From positions 558,001 to 622,000 of the forward strand of contig JAUIES010000001.1 of NCBI GenBank assembly GCA_030429705.1: a stretch of 64,000 bases of DNA, given 5' to 3'. The stretch is from Phycisphaerae bacterium (GTDB taxonomy: Bacteria > Planctomycetota > Phycisphaerae > Phycisphaerales > UBA1924). The notes under the pieces are model-generated. The model saw only the letters and a program-made list of their open reading frames with translations. It searched no databases and had not been told where the DNA came from. The position numbers and the translations under genes are program-made. Shown here piece by piece: positions 8,705-18,218 of this stretch (the first letter of the stretch is position 1; the number at the start of each line of letters is the position of its first letter).

Positions 8705-9709
8705 ATGTTGTCACGCATCGCCATTCGAGTTGTCGGCATCGGGCTTACCTTGTCCTGTATCGGGTTGGCCCACGGTCAAGATGAGTTCACCCTCTCGGAC
8801 GGCGAGTGGGAAGCCGCCGAGAGCAGTGCGAGCGATCCGGTTATACAGGAAGCTCGGGCGCTTCTGGCTGCAGACCAACCCGGCGAAGCGAAGCAGTTGC
8901 TTGATCCATGGATTGCAGCCCACAAATACAGCGAACACGCTGACCTGCCAGACGCATACCTCTTGCGCGGCGATGCGAAGCTCATGATGGGCAACGAGTA
9001 TCAAGCGCTGTACGACTATGAAGCAATCGCGAAACAGTTCTATGGCACGCCCGCGTTTCCGAAGGCAATCGAGCGCGAAGCCGAGATTGCGAATCGGTAC
9101 CTCAACGGCCTCAAACGCAAGTGGTTTGGTTGGCTTCGGCTGGAACGGGCAACCACGCTCGGCGAAGAGTTGATGATTCGCGTGCAAGAGCGCATGCCGG
9201 GGAGTCAACTCGCCGAACAGGCTGCGCTCGATCTCGGTGATTACTACTACCGCGGACGCGACTTGCCACTCGCAGCAGACATGTACGGCATTATCGTGCG
9301 AAATTATCCAGATAGTCGTTATCGCAAGTTTGCGGCGCTGCGTGAGATCTACGCAAACATCGCCGCGTTCAAAGGGCCGTCGTATGACCGAAGCCCACTC
9401 GTTGAAGCCCGCATTTTGATCGATGATTTTCAGATGCGATATCCGGCGGATGCTGAGCAGGCGGGCATCACAACGCAACTTGAAACATGGGTCGATGAAT
9501 CGGACGCAGCACACTTACTCAATACAGCGAAGTGGTATCTGAATCGCGGCGACGAAGCATCTGCGCGATTTACCTTTCGGCGGCTCATTCGCGACAACAC
9601 GGAGTCGGCGGCTGCCAAGGAAGCGGTTCAGGTCATGATCGATCGCGGTTGGCTTGATGCGCCGACGAATGATTCCGAGACGGAGGCACCGATCGATGCG
9701 TCGCCATAA
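8705..9709 (+). CDS. BamD/YfiO-like tetratricopeptide periplasmic protein
   Basis: A 334-residue exported protein. The signal peptide (LSRIAIRVVGIGLTLSCIG, then AHGQ) contains a Cys but no clean lipobox. The remainder is helical repeat sequence of the outer-membrane assembly lipoprotein family, with YDYEAIAKQFYGTPAFPKAI, ALDLGDYYYRGRDLPLAADM and IIVRNYPDSRYR as recognisable TPR units. BamD-type proteins support outer-membrane protein insertion, but related TPR proteins have other jobs, so the role is inferred. The start is ATG at 8705. The stop overlaps the start of the lptE-like gene by 14 bases, implying co-translation and a shared envelope role. Confidence 0.72.
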   Translation: MLSRIAIRVVGIGLTLSCIGLAHGQDEFTLSDGEWEAAESSASDPVIQEARALLAADQPGEAKQLLDPWIAAHKYSEHADLPDAYLLRGDAKLMMGNEYQALYDYEAIAKQFYGTPAFPKAIEREAEIANRYLNGLKRKWFGWLRLERATTLGEELMIRVQERMPGSQLAEQAALDLGDYYYRGRDLPLAADMYGIIVRNYPDSRYRKFAALREIYANIAAFKGPSYDRSPLVEARILIDDFQMRYPADAEQAGITTQLETWVDESDAAHLLNTAKWYLNRGDEASARFTFRRLIRDNTESAAAKEAVQVMIDRGWLDAPTNDSETEAPIDASP

Positions 9710-10229
9710 GCGTGCCATTGGTGTCGTGTTAGCGACACTCGGTGTGGCTTGTGTCATCGCTGGCTGCGCGTCTGACCCACATCGGGGATATGTGTGGGGT
9801 TCGACCTATTCGAACACCGTATCGTCAGTCTCCGTACCAGTGATGGCGAACGAAACCTTTGCGGTCGGGCTCGAACTCCAGCTCACCGAAGCGGTGGTCA
9901 AAGAGATCCAGCGGACGACGCCTTGGGTCGTCACCAATGGACGGAGCGCCGATACGACGCTGCGTGGAACGATCGTTGGTGTTGAATATGAGCGGCTGTC
10001 AGGCGCACCCGGGACCGGGCTTGTGCAAGAGCAGGCAGCACGGGTCGAAATTCGATTTGACTGGATGGACAATCGGACTGGTGAGACCCTTGTGTCGCGC
10101 GATCGTTACACAGCAACATCGGTCTTTGTTCCTGCCGCCCCGACGGGTGAACGCGCTGAGATTGGCCATCGGGATGCGATCCAGGAGTTGGCGCGGGACA
10201 TGGTGCGTGAACTGCGCTCGGATTGGTGA
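9696..10229 (+). CDS. lptE: LptE-family outer-membrane lipoprotein
   Basis: Lipoprotein of 177 residues with a lipobox VIAGCAS (Cys about 23) and a compact alpha/beta body. It reads like LptE: SVSVPVMANETFAVGLELQLTEAV near the N-terminus (the family's pattern of a strand followed by a long helix), then ADTTLRGTIVGVEYE and RVEIRFDWMDNRTGE. LptE pairs with LptD to place lipopolysaccharide in the outer membrane. The start ATG at 9696 lies inside the last codons of the BamD-like gene. The longer upstream frame (from 9654) is discarded because it lacks a signal. Family assignment is from pattern only; the partner LptD is not in this window. Confidence 0.7.
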   Translation: MRRHKRAIGVVLATLGVACVIAGCASDPHRGYVWGSTYSNTVSSVSVPVMANETFAVGLELQLTEAVVKEIQRTTPWVVTNGRSADTTLRGTIVGVEYERLSGAPGTGLVQEQAARVEIRFDWMDNRTGETLVSRDRYTATSVFVPAAPTGERAEIGHRDAIQELARDMVRELRSDW

Positions 10230-10360
10230 AAAACCGGGGGGTTTGCGTCATAGTCGGATGCGCCCGTGTCGCGTCGCGGGCCTAGCGTTGTGTACGAAGG
10301 TGGAATGGAATCGATACTTCTGTGGAATGATTCCGCAGCAAGATTCGTTTTGGTGGATGG

Positions 10361-12448
10361 ATGAACACACACGACGATCAATACAAGATTCGAGATGCGA
10401 TGAACGGGCCGACCCATTTTGCGGCTCCGACGCCGGGCGACGAAGGGCCGAATAAGCCCTCGCGGGGCAACGGGGAAGGTCCGCAGCCACCCAAAGCCGG
10501 CGCAACCGGTCCGGGTCGCAACGGCATGTTCGGATTCCTCGTGATCATGTTGCTCGTGTTGATGCTGGTGATGTTCTTCAGCTATTCGCAGGGCGGGGAG
10601 AAGATCTCATTCGCGCAGTTGATCAACTACATCGAGGGCGGCGAACTCGCACCCGACTCGACCATCATGGTGCGCAATAACGCGATCATTGCTGAGATCA
10701 AAGATCCAGAAGCACGCAATGGGAAGATGACGGTGACGGTGCCGTCGAACGCATCGACGAGCCGCGCGTATGCCGAAGAACTGCTCAAACGCAACATCGA
10801 GCACACCCCGGTGCAGGACTCGCCCTGGGTCAATCTATTGATGTTCTTCGGTCCAATTCTGCTGATTATGCTGGTGATCTGGATCATCGTCAGCCGGGGG
10901 TTGCGCAGTGCGTCTGGGGGGGCTGGCATGCTGGGCACCTTTGGCAAAAGCAAGCACCAGCGCATGACGAAAGAAATGACCGGCGTGACATTTAATGATG
11001 TCGCCGGTATTGACGAAGCAAAGGAAGAAGTCGAGGAGATCATCGAGTTCCTCAAGAATCCGAAGAAGTTCACCAGGCTCGGCGGGCGCATTCCGCGTGG
11101 CGTTCTGCTCGTGGGGAGCCCCGGCTGCGGAAAGACACTGCTCGCCAAAGCCATTGCAGGTGAAGCCGATGTGCCGTTCTTCTCGATTTCTGGCTCAGAC
11201 TTTGTCGAGATGTTTGTCGGTGTCGGTGCAAGCCGCGTGCGTGATTTGTTCAAACAGGCCAAAGACAGCGCCCCGTGCATCATCTTCCTCGACGAGATCG
11301 ATGCCGTCGGTCGTCGTCGCGGCGGCGGGTTCAGTTCGGGCGGCAATGACGAGCGTGAGCAAACCCTCAACGCCATTCTGGTCGAGATGGATGGGTTCAA
11401 CTCAGGCGATGGCGTGATTGTGATTGCAGCCACGAACCGCGGCGATGTATTGGACCCAGCACTCACCCGACCCGGTCGGTTTGATCGACAAATCACGGTT
11501 CCATTGCCTGACCTGAAGGGTCGTCTTGAGATTCTCCGCGTGCATGGCAAGAAGATGAAGATGGGGCCGAAGGTCAACTTCGAGCGTGTCGCGCGCGGAA
11601 CACCCATGTTCAGCGGTGCAGATCTTGCTGCGCTGATCAACGAGGCCGCCATTTCTGCGACCATGCAGAACAAGGATTTCATCGAGCAGAGCGATCTCGA
11701 AGAGGCCCGCGACAAGGTGCGATTTGGTCGGAGTTCGCGTAGCCGCATGCCGGATCGTGACGAAAATCGTGCGACGGCGTATCACGAAGCGGGGCATGCT
11801 GTTCTGCAAGCAATGCTCGACGATGCTGACCCCTTGCACAAGGTCACGATCATTCCGCGTGGTCAGTCGCTGGGTGCAACCTTTAGTTTGCCAGAGAAAG
11901 ACCGGCTTGGCTATTCCAAGCGCTGGCTGCTCGCGACGATCCGTGTCATGTGCGGCGGTCGCATCGCAGAGGAGATTGCGACAGGCGATGAGACTTCCGG
12001 TGCTTCGCAAGACATTACTCAGGCGACGAGCCTCGCCAGAACAATGGTGCTTGACTGGGGCATGTCGGATCGTCTCGGATTTGTGCGGTACGCGCCGGTT
12101 GATCAACGCGATATGTTCCTCGGCGACCGCGATTTCTCGGAAGAGACCGCTCGCGTGATTGATGAAGAGATTCGCAAATTGATCGATGACGCCTACTCGG
12201 ATGCTCAAAAAGTACTCAAGGAAAACTGGGAGAAAGTCGTCGCGGTCGCAGAGGCTTTGCTCAAGTATGAGACATTGACCGATCTTGAAGTCGGGCAGTT
12301 GCTTCGAGGCGAAGGTTTGCACAAGCCAAGCGTGGCCGAGTTGCTTGAGATTGAACAGTCGTCTGAGTCAGATGCCGATAAGCAGCCCGATGCGGAAACT
12401 GACGAAGGGCCCGAGATGCCTCCCGGCACCGTCCCCACGCCTGCGTGA
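10361..12448 (+). CDS. ftsH: ATP-dependent zinc metalloprotease FtsH
   Basis: Membrane-anchored AAA+ protease that extracts and degrades misfolded membrane proteins and short-lived regulators. Layout: a Pro/Gly-rich cytosolic N-terminal extension of about 55 residues, TM1 about 57-74, a periplasmic region, TM2 about 157-177, Walker A GSPGCGKT (252-259; the usual GPPG has Ser here), Walker [10 protein letters not shown], the second region of homology and the zinc site HEAGH (475-479). Length 695 is slightly longer than usual because of the N-terminal extension and an acidic C-terminal tail. No strong ribosome site precedes the ATG at 10361. The 131 bases upstream hold no other gene. Confidence 0.96.
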   Translation: MNTHDDQYKIRDAMNGPTHFAAPTPGDEGPNKPSRGNGEGPQPPKAGATGPGRNGMFGFLVIMLLVLMLVMFFSYSQGGEKISFAQLINYIEGGELAPDSTIMVRNNAIIAEIKDPEARNGKMTVTVPSNASTSRAYAEELLKRNIEHTPVQDSPWVNLLMFFGPILLIMLVIWIIVSRGLRSASGGAGMLGTFGKSKHQRMTKEMTGVTFNDVAGIDEAKEEVEEIIEFLKNPKKFTRLGGRIPRGVLLVGSPGCGKTLLAKAIAGEADVPFFSISGSDFVEMFVGVGASRVRDLFKQAKDSAPCIIFLDEIDAVGRRRGGGFSSGGNDEREQTLNAILVEMDGFNSGDGVIVIAATNRGDVLDPALTRPGRFDRQITVPLPDLKGRLEILRVHGKKMKMGPKVNFERVARGTPMFSGADLAALINEAAISATMQNKDFIEQSDLEEARDKVRFGRSSRSRMPDRDENRATAYHEAGHAVLQAMLDDADPLHKVTIIPRGQSLGATFSLPEKDRLGYSKRWLLATIRVMCGGRIAEEIATGDETSGASQDITQATSLARTMVLDWGMSDRLGFVRYAPVDQRDMFLGDRDFSEETARVIDEEIRKLIDDAYSDAQKVLKENWEKVVAVAEALLKYETLTDLEVGQLLRGEGLHKPSVAELLEIEQSSESDADKQPDAETDEGPEMPPGTVPTPA

Positions 12449-12457
12449 CCTTGAATA

Positions 12458-12994
12458 CTAGATAATCGGCGGCATGCACAACGCGCGACGCAGATCGACG
12501 ATCTGACCCGTATGCGTTGCGTTGTGATAGATCATGTGGCGAACGAGATCTGCGATGGACATCAAGTTCTTTTGACGCCCCCAATGGGTTTGGTCACCCA
12601 TGCGTCCATCGCCTAACTCTCGTACTGTCGAAGCGAGGTGCTCGATCGCAGCGTTGAAGACCACTTTGCCCGCATCGAGCGTTGGATAGATCAAAGTTTG
12701 CGGCATCGGGCGTGAGCCGAAGCAGATTGATTCGGTATCAAATCGTGTTGGTTGCCCTTCTTCGCCGTCTCCGGTGAGGAAGTGCTCATCGGGAAGTGGT
12801 CGATCATCACAGCCGTTGATCCGGTTGGCAGCGCGGTGCATGTAGAGTGCGAGGTGGCCGAGCGTCCAGATCACATGATTCGGGAGTGAAGGCGCTTGAG
12901 CGACCCGCGTTTCATCGGTAAACCCTTGCAGGTAACGACGCAGATTTGGTTTGGCGTATTCGACGGTCGAAGCGAGTGTTTCGGCGATGCTCAT
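12458..12994 (-). CDS. DinB-superfamily four-helix protein
   Basis: A 178-residue DinB/YfiT-like four-helix-bundle protein. Metal-binding histidines are visible at the usual places: NHVIWTLGHLALYMH in the second helix and MIYHNATHTGQIVDLRR in the last helix. Members use a bound divalent metal, often for thiol transfer or hydrolysis, but this protein's substrate is unknown. The start is ATG at 12994; the frame runs open to 13144 without signal. It is divergent from the methyltransferase gene at 13040 (45 bases apart) and converges on ftsH with only nine bases between the ends. Confidence 0.78.
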   Translation of the reverse strand: MSIAETLASTVEYAKPNLRRYLQGFTDETRVAQAPSLPNHVIWTLGHLALYMHRAANRINGCDDRPLPDEHFLTGDGEEGQPTRFDTESICFGSRPMPQTLIYPTLDAGKVVFNAAIEHLASTVRELGDGRMGDQTHWGRQKNLMSIADLVRHMIYHNATHTGQIVDLRRALCMPPII

Positions 12995-13039
12995 GAACGA
13001 GTTTACCGTTTGATAACCTGCACCGGCATATGCTCGGGC

Positions 13040-13855
13040 GTGAGTGACGATCAAAGCCTCTACGCCGACCCCATGGTGTACGACATCTTGCATGCGCCAG
13101 GCACCAACGACGAAGTCGCAGGTCTCTTGCAGACCGAGCAGCAATATTCACCAGCAAGTGCCCAGCATCGGCTTTGGCTGGAACCTGCATGCGGGACCGG
13201 TCGATACCTGCGGCGTGCTCGCCAACACGGGGTCAATGGCATCGGGTTCGACATATCTGAAGACATGATCGCCTACGCCCAGCGACGCGCCAATCGAACG
13301 CGGACGATGGCAACCGAGCGATATTTCGTTGGGTCGATGACCGACTTCGCCTCACAATGCACGAAACGGGTTTCGTTTGCGTTCAATCTCATCAACACGA
13401 TTCGCCATCTCGGGTCGGATAACGACATGCTCATTCACTTCGAGCAAATGGCGAAGGTTCTTCGCAAGAAGGCGATTTATGCCGTTGGTCTGTCACTCAC
13501 GCATATTGAAAGTGAACAACCGAGCGAGGATGTCTGGATCGGTGTGCGAGGATCGCGGCGCGTACAACAAACCGTGCAGTTTCTCCCGCCGTCGGGGGGG
13601 CATCGAGTGGAGCAGGTCATTAGCCACCTCTGTGTCACAACTCCTGAATCCGAAGAGCACAGAACCTGTCAATACGCACTGCGCACTTATAGCCGGGCGC
13701 AGTTTCGGTCGCTCATCAGACGGTCGTGCCTGCAGATCGTCGATGTTGTCGATGAAGAAGGCTCGCCGATGACCATGCCCGAGATCGGTTATTGCGTTGT
13801 GCTTCTTGGTCGGCGCGACTACATCAGTCAATCGTCACGGTCCGGTTCAATCTGA
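13040..13855 (+). CDS. Class I SAM-dependent methyltransferase
   Basis: Protein of 271 residues with a Rossmann-type SAM site: the glycine motif appears as LWLEPACGTGRYLRRA, followed by GIGFDISEDMIAYA (acidic residue at the end of strand 2) and FNLINTIRHL in motif IV. The N-terminal sequence YADPMVYDILHAPGT resembles small-molecule methyltransferases that act on amines or sugars. The start is GTG at 13040, so that the divergent DinB-like gene keeps its own upstream region; the ORF is open back to 12896. Its last 32 bases overlap the 3' end of the opposite-strand exported protein. Substrate unknown. Confidence 0.8.
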   Translation: MSDDQSLYADPMVYDILHAPGTNDEVAGLLQTEQQYSPASAQHRLWLEPACGTGRYLRRARQHGVNGIGFDISEDMIAYAQRRANRTRTMATERYFVGSMTDFASQCTKRVSFAFNLINTIRHLGSDNDMLIHFEQMAKVLRKKAIYAVGLSLTHIESEQPSEDVWIGVRGSRRVQQTVQFLPPSGGHRVEQVISHLCVTTPESEEHRTCQYALRTYSRAQFRSLIRRSCLQIVDVVDEEGSPMTMPEIGYCVVLLGRRDYISQSSRSGSI

Positions 13856-16661
13856 CGCGCAGGTCGGGGACTTCGACACTGACAGATACCGGTGACCCTG
13901 CGAGTGTGAGGATGCCGTTTGCGAGCACGAATGACCGTCTCGCAGACTGACCCGGTGCGAGCGCCGTCACCGACGCGGTATCGCGAAAACCTGATGCGTA
14001 GACGGACACCCGACATGTGAGCGGGTCATCACCAACATTGACAATGTCAGCATCGACATAGACATTCGGACCACCCGAGTCCGGCCCGAGTCGATAACTG
14101 ACATCGAGACGGAGATGTTGCGAACCGAGAAACAGCGGCCGTTTGACACGCAGTAACCCGTACTCCTCTGCAGCACTGAGTTCGATGTCCATCACGAAGT
14201 CCTTCATGCCGGATTCTTCGAACGGGCTGAACATGATGTTGACCGGGAACCGATGTGTCTGGCCGCTTTCAATGAGAAACGGCATAACCCGTGGCGTGAT
14301 GCGCCAGCTTCGATCGATCTGCCCGTCCGGTGAACTGAACCCGCCGGGCTCGACAATGTAAATCTCGCCAGAGATCGGGACCTTCCACGGATTGGTGACG
14401 ACGAGTTCGTGTTCGTGCTCGCCACCGTGTGATTCGAGCAGGGGTGGGTCGACCGCGAGTTGGGTCAGGAACCTGATCAGTTCGGCATCGACACCTTCGA
14501 CGAAGACCGGGCTCGATCCAATCGGAATGCTGTGATATGGGAGATCGAGTGTGTCTGAACGCGTGACATCGACCGCGTGATCGTTGCCGAAGACATCAAA
14601 GACAGCGACAGGCTCTTGCGCGAGCAGAACTTCGAGGTTTGTAGGAATGGACGCACTCGGAGCAGCCCACACAACGAGCGCTGCGCCGCGCGTTTCGGCG
14701 GCATCGACGCGCGGTTCGAGCAACACCGCACGCACACCTGGTGCTAGATTGAGTTCTGCTGACCCGGCTCTGTCAGCGAGGCGTGCGACGAGATTGCGCA
14801 TGACCGCAGCCTCGGGCCGCACACGCAAGTCGCCTCCGTCGCCTGGGATCCACACCCACGGATTGACGACTGCGATTGACCCGCCGCGATCGGGGAGCGA
14901 GTCATGGCGCGGGCCGAACGCCGCCCACGCTTCGACTGCTTTACGAGCGAAATCTTCAGCAACACTGCGATAGCCGAACTTCGCAGCATCCTGACAACGC
15001 AGTGCGATCTGGACGGTCTGTTCGCCAGGCGAATCTGCTGTCCAGATCGGACCGGCGTCCGCGATGCTCGAAGCACTCCAATCGCCGGGTGTATCAAGAA
15101 TCAAAGAACGGTCGACTGGTTCGAACAACCCGGTCGTCGGTGCGGTGTCCATCGGCCAGGGCATCGCGAGTACCGCCTCGGGGACAAGCCGATGAAGTGC
15201 AGATTCGAGCAGGGCTATGCGATCGGCGGCATTGGGATCAAGGAGTAGCCGTTCGCTGGAGACGCGCCCGGGTTGCCACCTCTGGACCATCTGTCCCAGT
15301 CGGTCAAGAAGCGGCAGGACTGTTGGTGCCCAGTGTTCTTCGGGCGCTTCGAGCATACCCAGGATGTCTTCCTCACTGAGACCCAGTTGCTCGGCGAGCG
15401 AGCCGGGGACACGATCGAGGACCAGCGTCACCTGTTGCCAGTTGCCGCGGAGTTCTTTGACAATGGGCAGGAGCAGATCGACCGCTTCACTCCCATCGGC
15501 TTCGGTTGTGTTCCACCACGCGGGCAGAGACACCGATCCGACACCCATTTTTGCAGCCACATCGGGCAGCGCCGTGAGAAATGCTGGGTCATGCTCTTCG
15601 ACGATGATGCCGAAGCGCGGCCTGTCGATGCCCCCACCTGCTCGGGTTGGTCCCGATGCGGTCCTGTCTGCCGAAACGCTTGGTTGGGTTTCATCGGCCA
15701 GAACCCAGGCGAAATCACTCGAGTCGGCGCCGACTACGCGTACACCATCAGAAATCTCGACAATCGCCCGGAACCAGCCGAGTGCGTCGAGTTCCGGCTT
15801 CCAAGCACGGGTCATCTTGCCGCCTCGGAATGGAAACTCGGCTTCGTCGACGATTCGGCCGTCGATATCCAGAACACGCACCCGGACCGTCAGGTCTTCA
15901 CCGGTCAGGTCTCTCGCAAACACAGAGACCTCGGGTTGTTCGTCCGCATCAACGATGTTGCCCGGTGAGTTGAGGCCGATACGGATCTGAGGCAACTGTG
16001 CGATGGTGATGTCGTCAAACCACGCACCACCTGATACGTCTTCAATCGTGATCAACTCGTCGAAGCGCCGAGCGGTTCCGAGATACTCGGCTGGCTGAAG
16101 AAGCAACAAGTCGACCTGCAGGAATGCTGCGTTCGCATTGAGCACATCGACATCAAGTAGCGACCAACCTTGCTCAGAACGAATGACTTCGCTGCGGAAC
16201 TTCTGGCCTTCGATCGGTTCGCCGCGGTCGTCGAGGAGTGTGACCTCGATCGCAGCCCGGGCGTGCAAGAGTCCTTCAGTGTGGACCCATGCTGCAACTC
16301 GATAGTCGGCACCCGGAAGCACGGGTAATGCCCCCTGACGCAAGACGAGGCTCGTACTCCCGCCGCGCGTCGGGAGGTAGGCTGAATACTGTCCCGAATG
16401 TGCCCTCGTAGTATCAAGGGTGGCGAGGTTCCAGATCGGGAATCCGGGACGAATGCGCGGGACTTTGGGGTCGTGTTGGCCTCTGAGCCAGCCGACGGGG
16501 ATCGGTGCCGGACTGTCAAACTCCTCGAAATCGAAACCAGCGACCATGCGTTGCGAGAACTTCGGGCGACTGACCGACTGGTATGATGTTGGTTGTGCGT
16601 TCGCTGAGAGCGCAAAACCTGCGCACGACAGCGCCATCATGCCTCGTCGGACGGTGTTCAT
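13824..16661 (-). CDS. Exported protein with carbohydrate-binding-like N-terminal domain (function unknown)
   Basis: A 945-residue exported protein with signal peptide ([16 protein letters not shown], cleavage before QPTSYQ). Residues about 45-210 look like a jelly-roll carbohydrate-binding domain: [16 protein letters not shown], then [20 protein letters not shown] and [14 protein letters not shown]. The central third (about 350-600) looks alpha/beta and could be a TIM barrel ([20 protein letters not shown]), but no catalytic motif is recognised. The C-terminal third is beta-rich, with NEAR-Ig-like stretches. The start is ATG at 16661 preceded by AGGGCAGG. A glycoside hydrolase or cell-surface scaffold are both possible. 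The 3' end overlaps the convergent methyltransferase gene by 32 bases. Confidence 0.6.
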   Translation of the reverse strand: MNTVRRGMMALSCAGFALSANAQPTSYQSVSRPKFSQRMVAGFDFEEFDSPAPIPVGWLRGQHDPKVPRIRPGFPIWNLATLDTTRAHSGQYSAYLPTRGGSTSLVLRQGALPVLPGADYRVAAWVHTEGLLHARAAIEVTLLDDRGEPIEGQKFRSEVIRSEQGWSLLDVDVLNANAAFLQVDLLLLQPAEYLGTARRFDELITIEDVSGGAWFDDITIAQLPQIRIGLNSPGNIVDADEQPEVSVFARDLTGEDLTVRVRVLDIDGRIVDEAEFPFRGGKMTRAWKPELDALGWFRAIVEISDGVRVVGADSSDFAWVLADETQPSVSADRTASGPTRAGGGIDRPRFGIIVEEHDPAFLTALPDVAAKMGVGSVSLPAWWNTTEADGSEAVDLLLPIVKELRGNWQQVTLVLDRVPGSLAEQLGLSEEDILGMLEAPEEHWAPTVLPLLDRLGQMVQRWQPGRVSSERLLLDPNAADRIALLESALHRLVPEAVLAMPWPMDTAPTTGLFEPVDRSLILDTPGDWSASSIADAGPIWTADSPGEQTVQIALRCQDAAKFGYRSVAEDFARKAVEAWAAFGPRHDSLPDRGGSIAVVNPWVWIPGDGGDLRVRPEAAVMRNLVARLADRAGSAELNLAPGVRAVLLEPRVDAAETRGAALVVWAAPSASIPTNLEVLLAQEPVAVFDVFGNDHAVDVTRSDTLDLPYHSIPIGSSPVFVEGVDAELIRFLTQLAVDPPLLESHGGEHEHELVVTNPWKVPISGEIYIVEPGGFSSPDGQIDRSWRITPRVMPFLIESGQTHRFPVNIMFSPFEESGMKDFVMDIELSAAEEYGLLRVKRPLFLGSQHLRLDVSYRLGPDSGGPNVYVDADIVNVGDDPLTCRVSVYASGFRDTASVTALAPGQSARRSFVLANGILTLAGSPVSVSVEVPDLRVRLNRTVTID

Positions 16662-16774
16662 ACCTGCCCTATCGGATGGGTACGGTTCCAGACTCAAAGT
16701 CAACGGGGTCGGTGCAAACCGGGAATACAAGCACTCGACGAATGATTCGCCCATTGGAAGCTCACGGAGTCAGT

Positions 16775-17452
16775 ATGGATCACCACCCCTATCCGCCGCC
16801 ATCTGCCGACGCTCCTCATGAACCGCTCGAGCGGTATTCACCGGCAGGCACGCCGGAGTCTGAATCGCGGGCATTTTATGAACGCATGGACCAGCGGCGC
16901 ACCGTGCGCATGTTCAGCGATCGACCAGTGAGTCGAGAGACGATCGCGTGGTGTATTCGTGCTGCGGGGACAGCTCCGAGTGGAGCCAACAAACAACCGT
17001 GGCGGTTCGTCGCGGTGAGTGACCAGGCACTCAAGAAAACGATTCGAGAGGGTGCAGAAGAAGAAGAACGAGCGTTCTACGAAGAGCGTGCCTCGCAGCG
17101 CTGGCTCGATGATCTCAAGCCGTTTGCCACGACACCCGACAAGCAGTTTCTTGAGATCGCGCCTTGGCTCGTCGCGGTGTTCGCGCTGAAACAGACAGAT
17201 GACGGCGGGCAGGTGTACTACACGCAAGAATCGGTCGGGATCGCGACCGGCTTGTTCCTGGCAGCCTGCCATCATGCAGGGCTTGTGACGGTGACACACA
17301 CCCCCAGTCCTATGGCGTTTTTACGCGACATACTCAGCCGACCGAAACACGAGAAGCCGTTTCTGCTAATTCCGGTCGGATATCCGGTCGAGGGAGCGGT
17401 GGTGCCCGCCATCAAACGCAAACCGCTCGACGAGATCAGCGCCTGGCTGTGA
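16775..17452 (+). CDS. Nitroreductase-family flavoprotein (iodotyrosine-deiodinase-like)
   Basis: FMN-dependent nitroreductase-superfamily protein, 225 residues. The FMN-binding Arg cluster is [15 protein letters not shown], the flavin-contact motif is [16 protein letters not shown], and the C-terminal GYP motif is [15 protein letters not shown]. The APSGA-x-x-x-PW form and the acidic lid region ([16 protein letters not shown]) are more like the iodotyrosine deiodinase subgroup than like NfsB, which suggests reductive dehalogenation or a related aromatic substrate; this is an inference. The start is ATG at 16775 with GGAG nine bases upstream. It is divergent from the exported protein. Confidence 0.8.
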   Translation: MDHHPYPPPSADAPHEPLERYSPAGTPESESRAFYERMDQRRTVRMFSDRPVSRETIAWCIRAAGTAPSGANKQPWRFVAVSDQALKKTIREGAEEEERAFYEERASQRWLDDLKPFATTPDKQFLEIAPWLVAVFALKQTDDGGQVYYTQESVGIATGLFLAACHHAGLVTVTHTPSPMAFLRDILSRPKHEKPFLLIPVGYPVEGAVVPAIKRKPLDEISAWL

Positions 17453-17477
17453 ACCAGGTTGCTTGGCTATCGCCAAT

Positions 17478-17506
17478 AAAAAACGCGAACGGAAATCCGT
17501 TCGCGC
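17478..17506 (-). terminator. Rho-independent terminator of the tolC-like/cyclophilin operon
   Basis: Ten-base perfect arms CGCGAACGGA / TCCGTTCGCG separated by two bases, with a run of A on the plus strand to the left, giving a T tract after the hairpin on the minus strand. It lies 47 bases past the cyclophilin stop. It may also serve the nitroreductase gene from the other side, but there is no plus-strand T run. Confidence 0.8.
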
Positions 17507-17552
17507 TCCTGATGTGGCTTCGATGAAAATCGATAAAAAGTGCCTTGTCGGT

Positions 17553-18218
17553 TTACTCGACCCGTTCGGCCTTGGTGATGATCACCGGTTCGACCGGGAC
17601 ATCGCCGTGACCGGCTCTGGTTGTTGTGGCGACCTGTTCGATCTCGTGGACAACATCTTGACCCTCCACCACCTCGCCAAAGACAGCGTACCCGGCGCCG
17701 TCGCGCGGCTGGTCGAGGAAGAGATTGTCAGCAACATTGATAAAGAACTGTGAAGAAGCGGAATCGGGCTGATTACCCAGTCGAGCCATTGCCACCGTGT
17801 ACTTCGTGTTCGACAGGCCGTTCTTCCATTCGTTCTTGATCGTCGCTCGTCCCGGCCTTTGGTTCATGTCCGGTTCAAACGCACCGGTCTGAATCATGAA
17901 TCCTGACATGACCCGATGGAAGATGGTGCCGTCGTAATCGCCGGCATCGACATAGGCGAGGAAATTCTCGGTCGAGATCGGAGCCTTGTCATCGTTGAGT
18001 TCGATCACGATGTCACCCATCGTGGTTGTGAGTCTGACTTGCACAGCGTTCTCCTTATTGGCAGTCGTTGGTTTCTCTCGATTGGCATCGCTCATCGCCG
18101 TGCTCTGATTGTCTTTCCGAGCTTCTTTCTCACCGCATCCGGCGAGCATCATCATGGGGATCGCAAGAGCGAACGCAATCATGGCAACAGAGGCTTGTTT
18201 GGTGATCATGAACATCAT
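17553..18218 (-). CDS. Cyclophilin-type peptidyl-prolyl isomerase lipoprotein
   Basis: Periplasmic lipoprotein of 221 residues; lipobox MLAGCGEK, a linker of about 35 residues, then a cyclophilin domain. Diagnostic pieces are TTMGDIVIELNDDKAP, GTIFHRVMSGFMIQTG (catalytic Arg in FHRV and the MIQTG strand; the family usually has MIQGG), MARLGNQPDSASSQFFI and FGEVVEGQDVV. It would assist proline isomerisation during envelope protein folding. The start overlaps the stop of the upstream TolC-family gene by four bases (ATGA), so the two are translationally coupled and probably act on the same envelope pathway. Confidence 0.9.
   Translation of the reverse strand: MMFMITKQASVAMIAFALAIPMMMLAGCGEKEARKDNQSTAMSDANREKPTTANKENAVQVRLTTTMGDIVIELNDDKAPISTENFLAYVDAGDYDGTIFHRVMSGFMIQTGAFEPDMNQRPGRATIKNEWKNGLSNTKYTVAMARLGNQPDSASSQFFINVADNLFLDQPRDGAGYAVFGEVVEGQDVVHEIEQVATTTRAGHGDVPVEPVIITKAERVE

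Noticed and set aside
17463-17753. Plus-strand frame of 96 codons between the nitroreductase and cyclophilin genes
   Set aside because: It runs through the strong hairpin terminator and into the cyclophilin 3' end on the opposite strand, with no ribosome site or domain.
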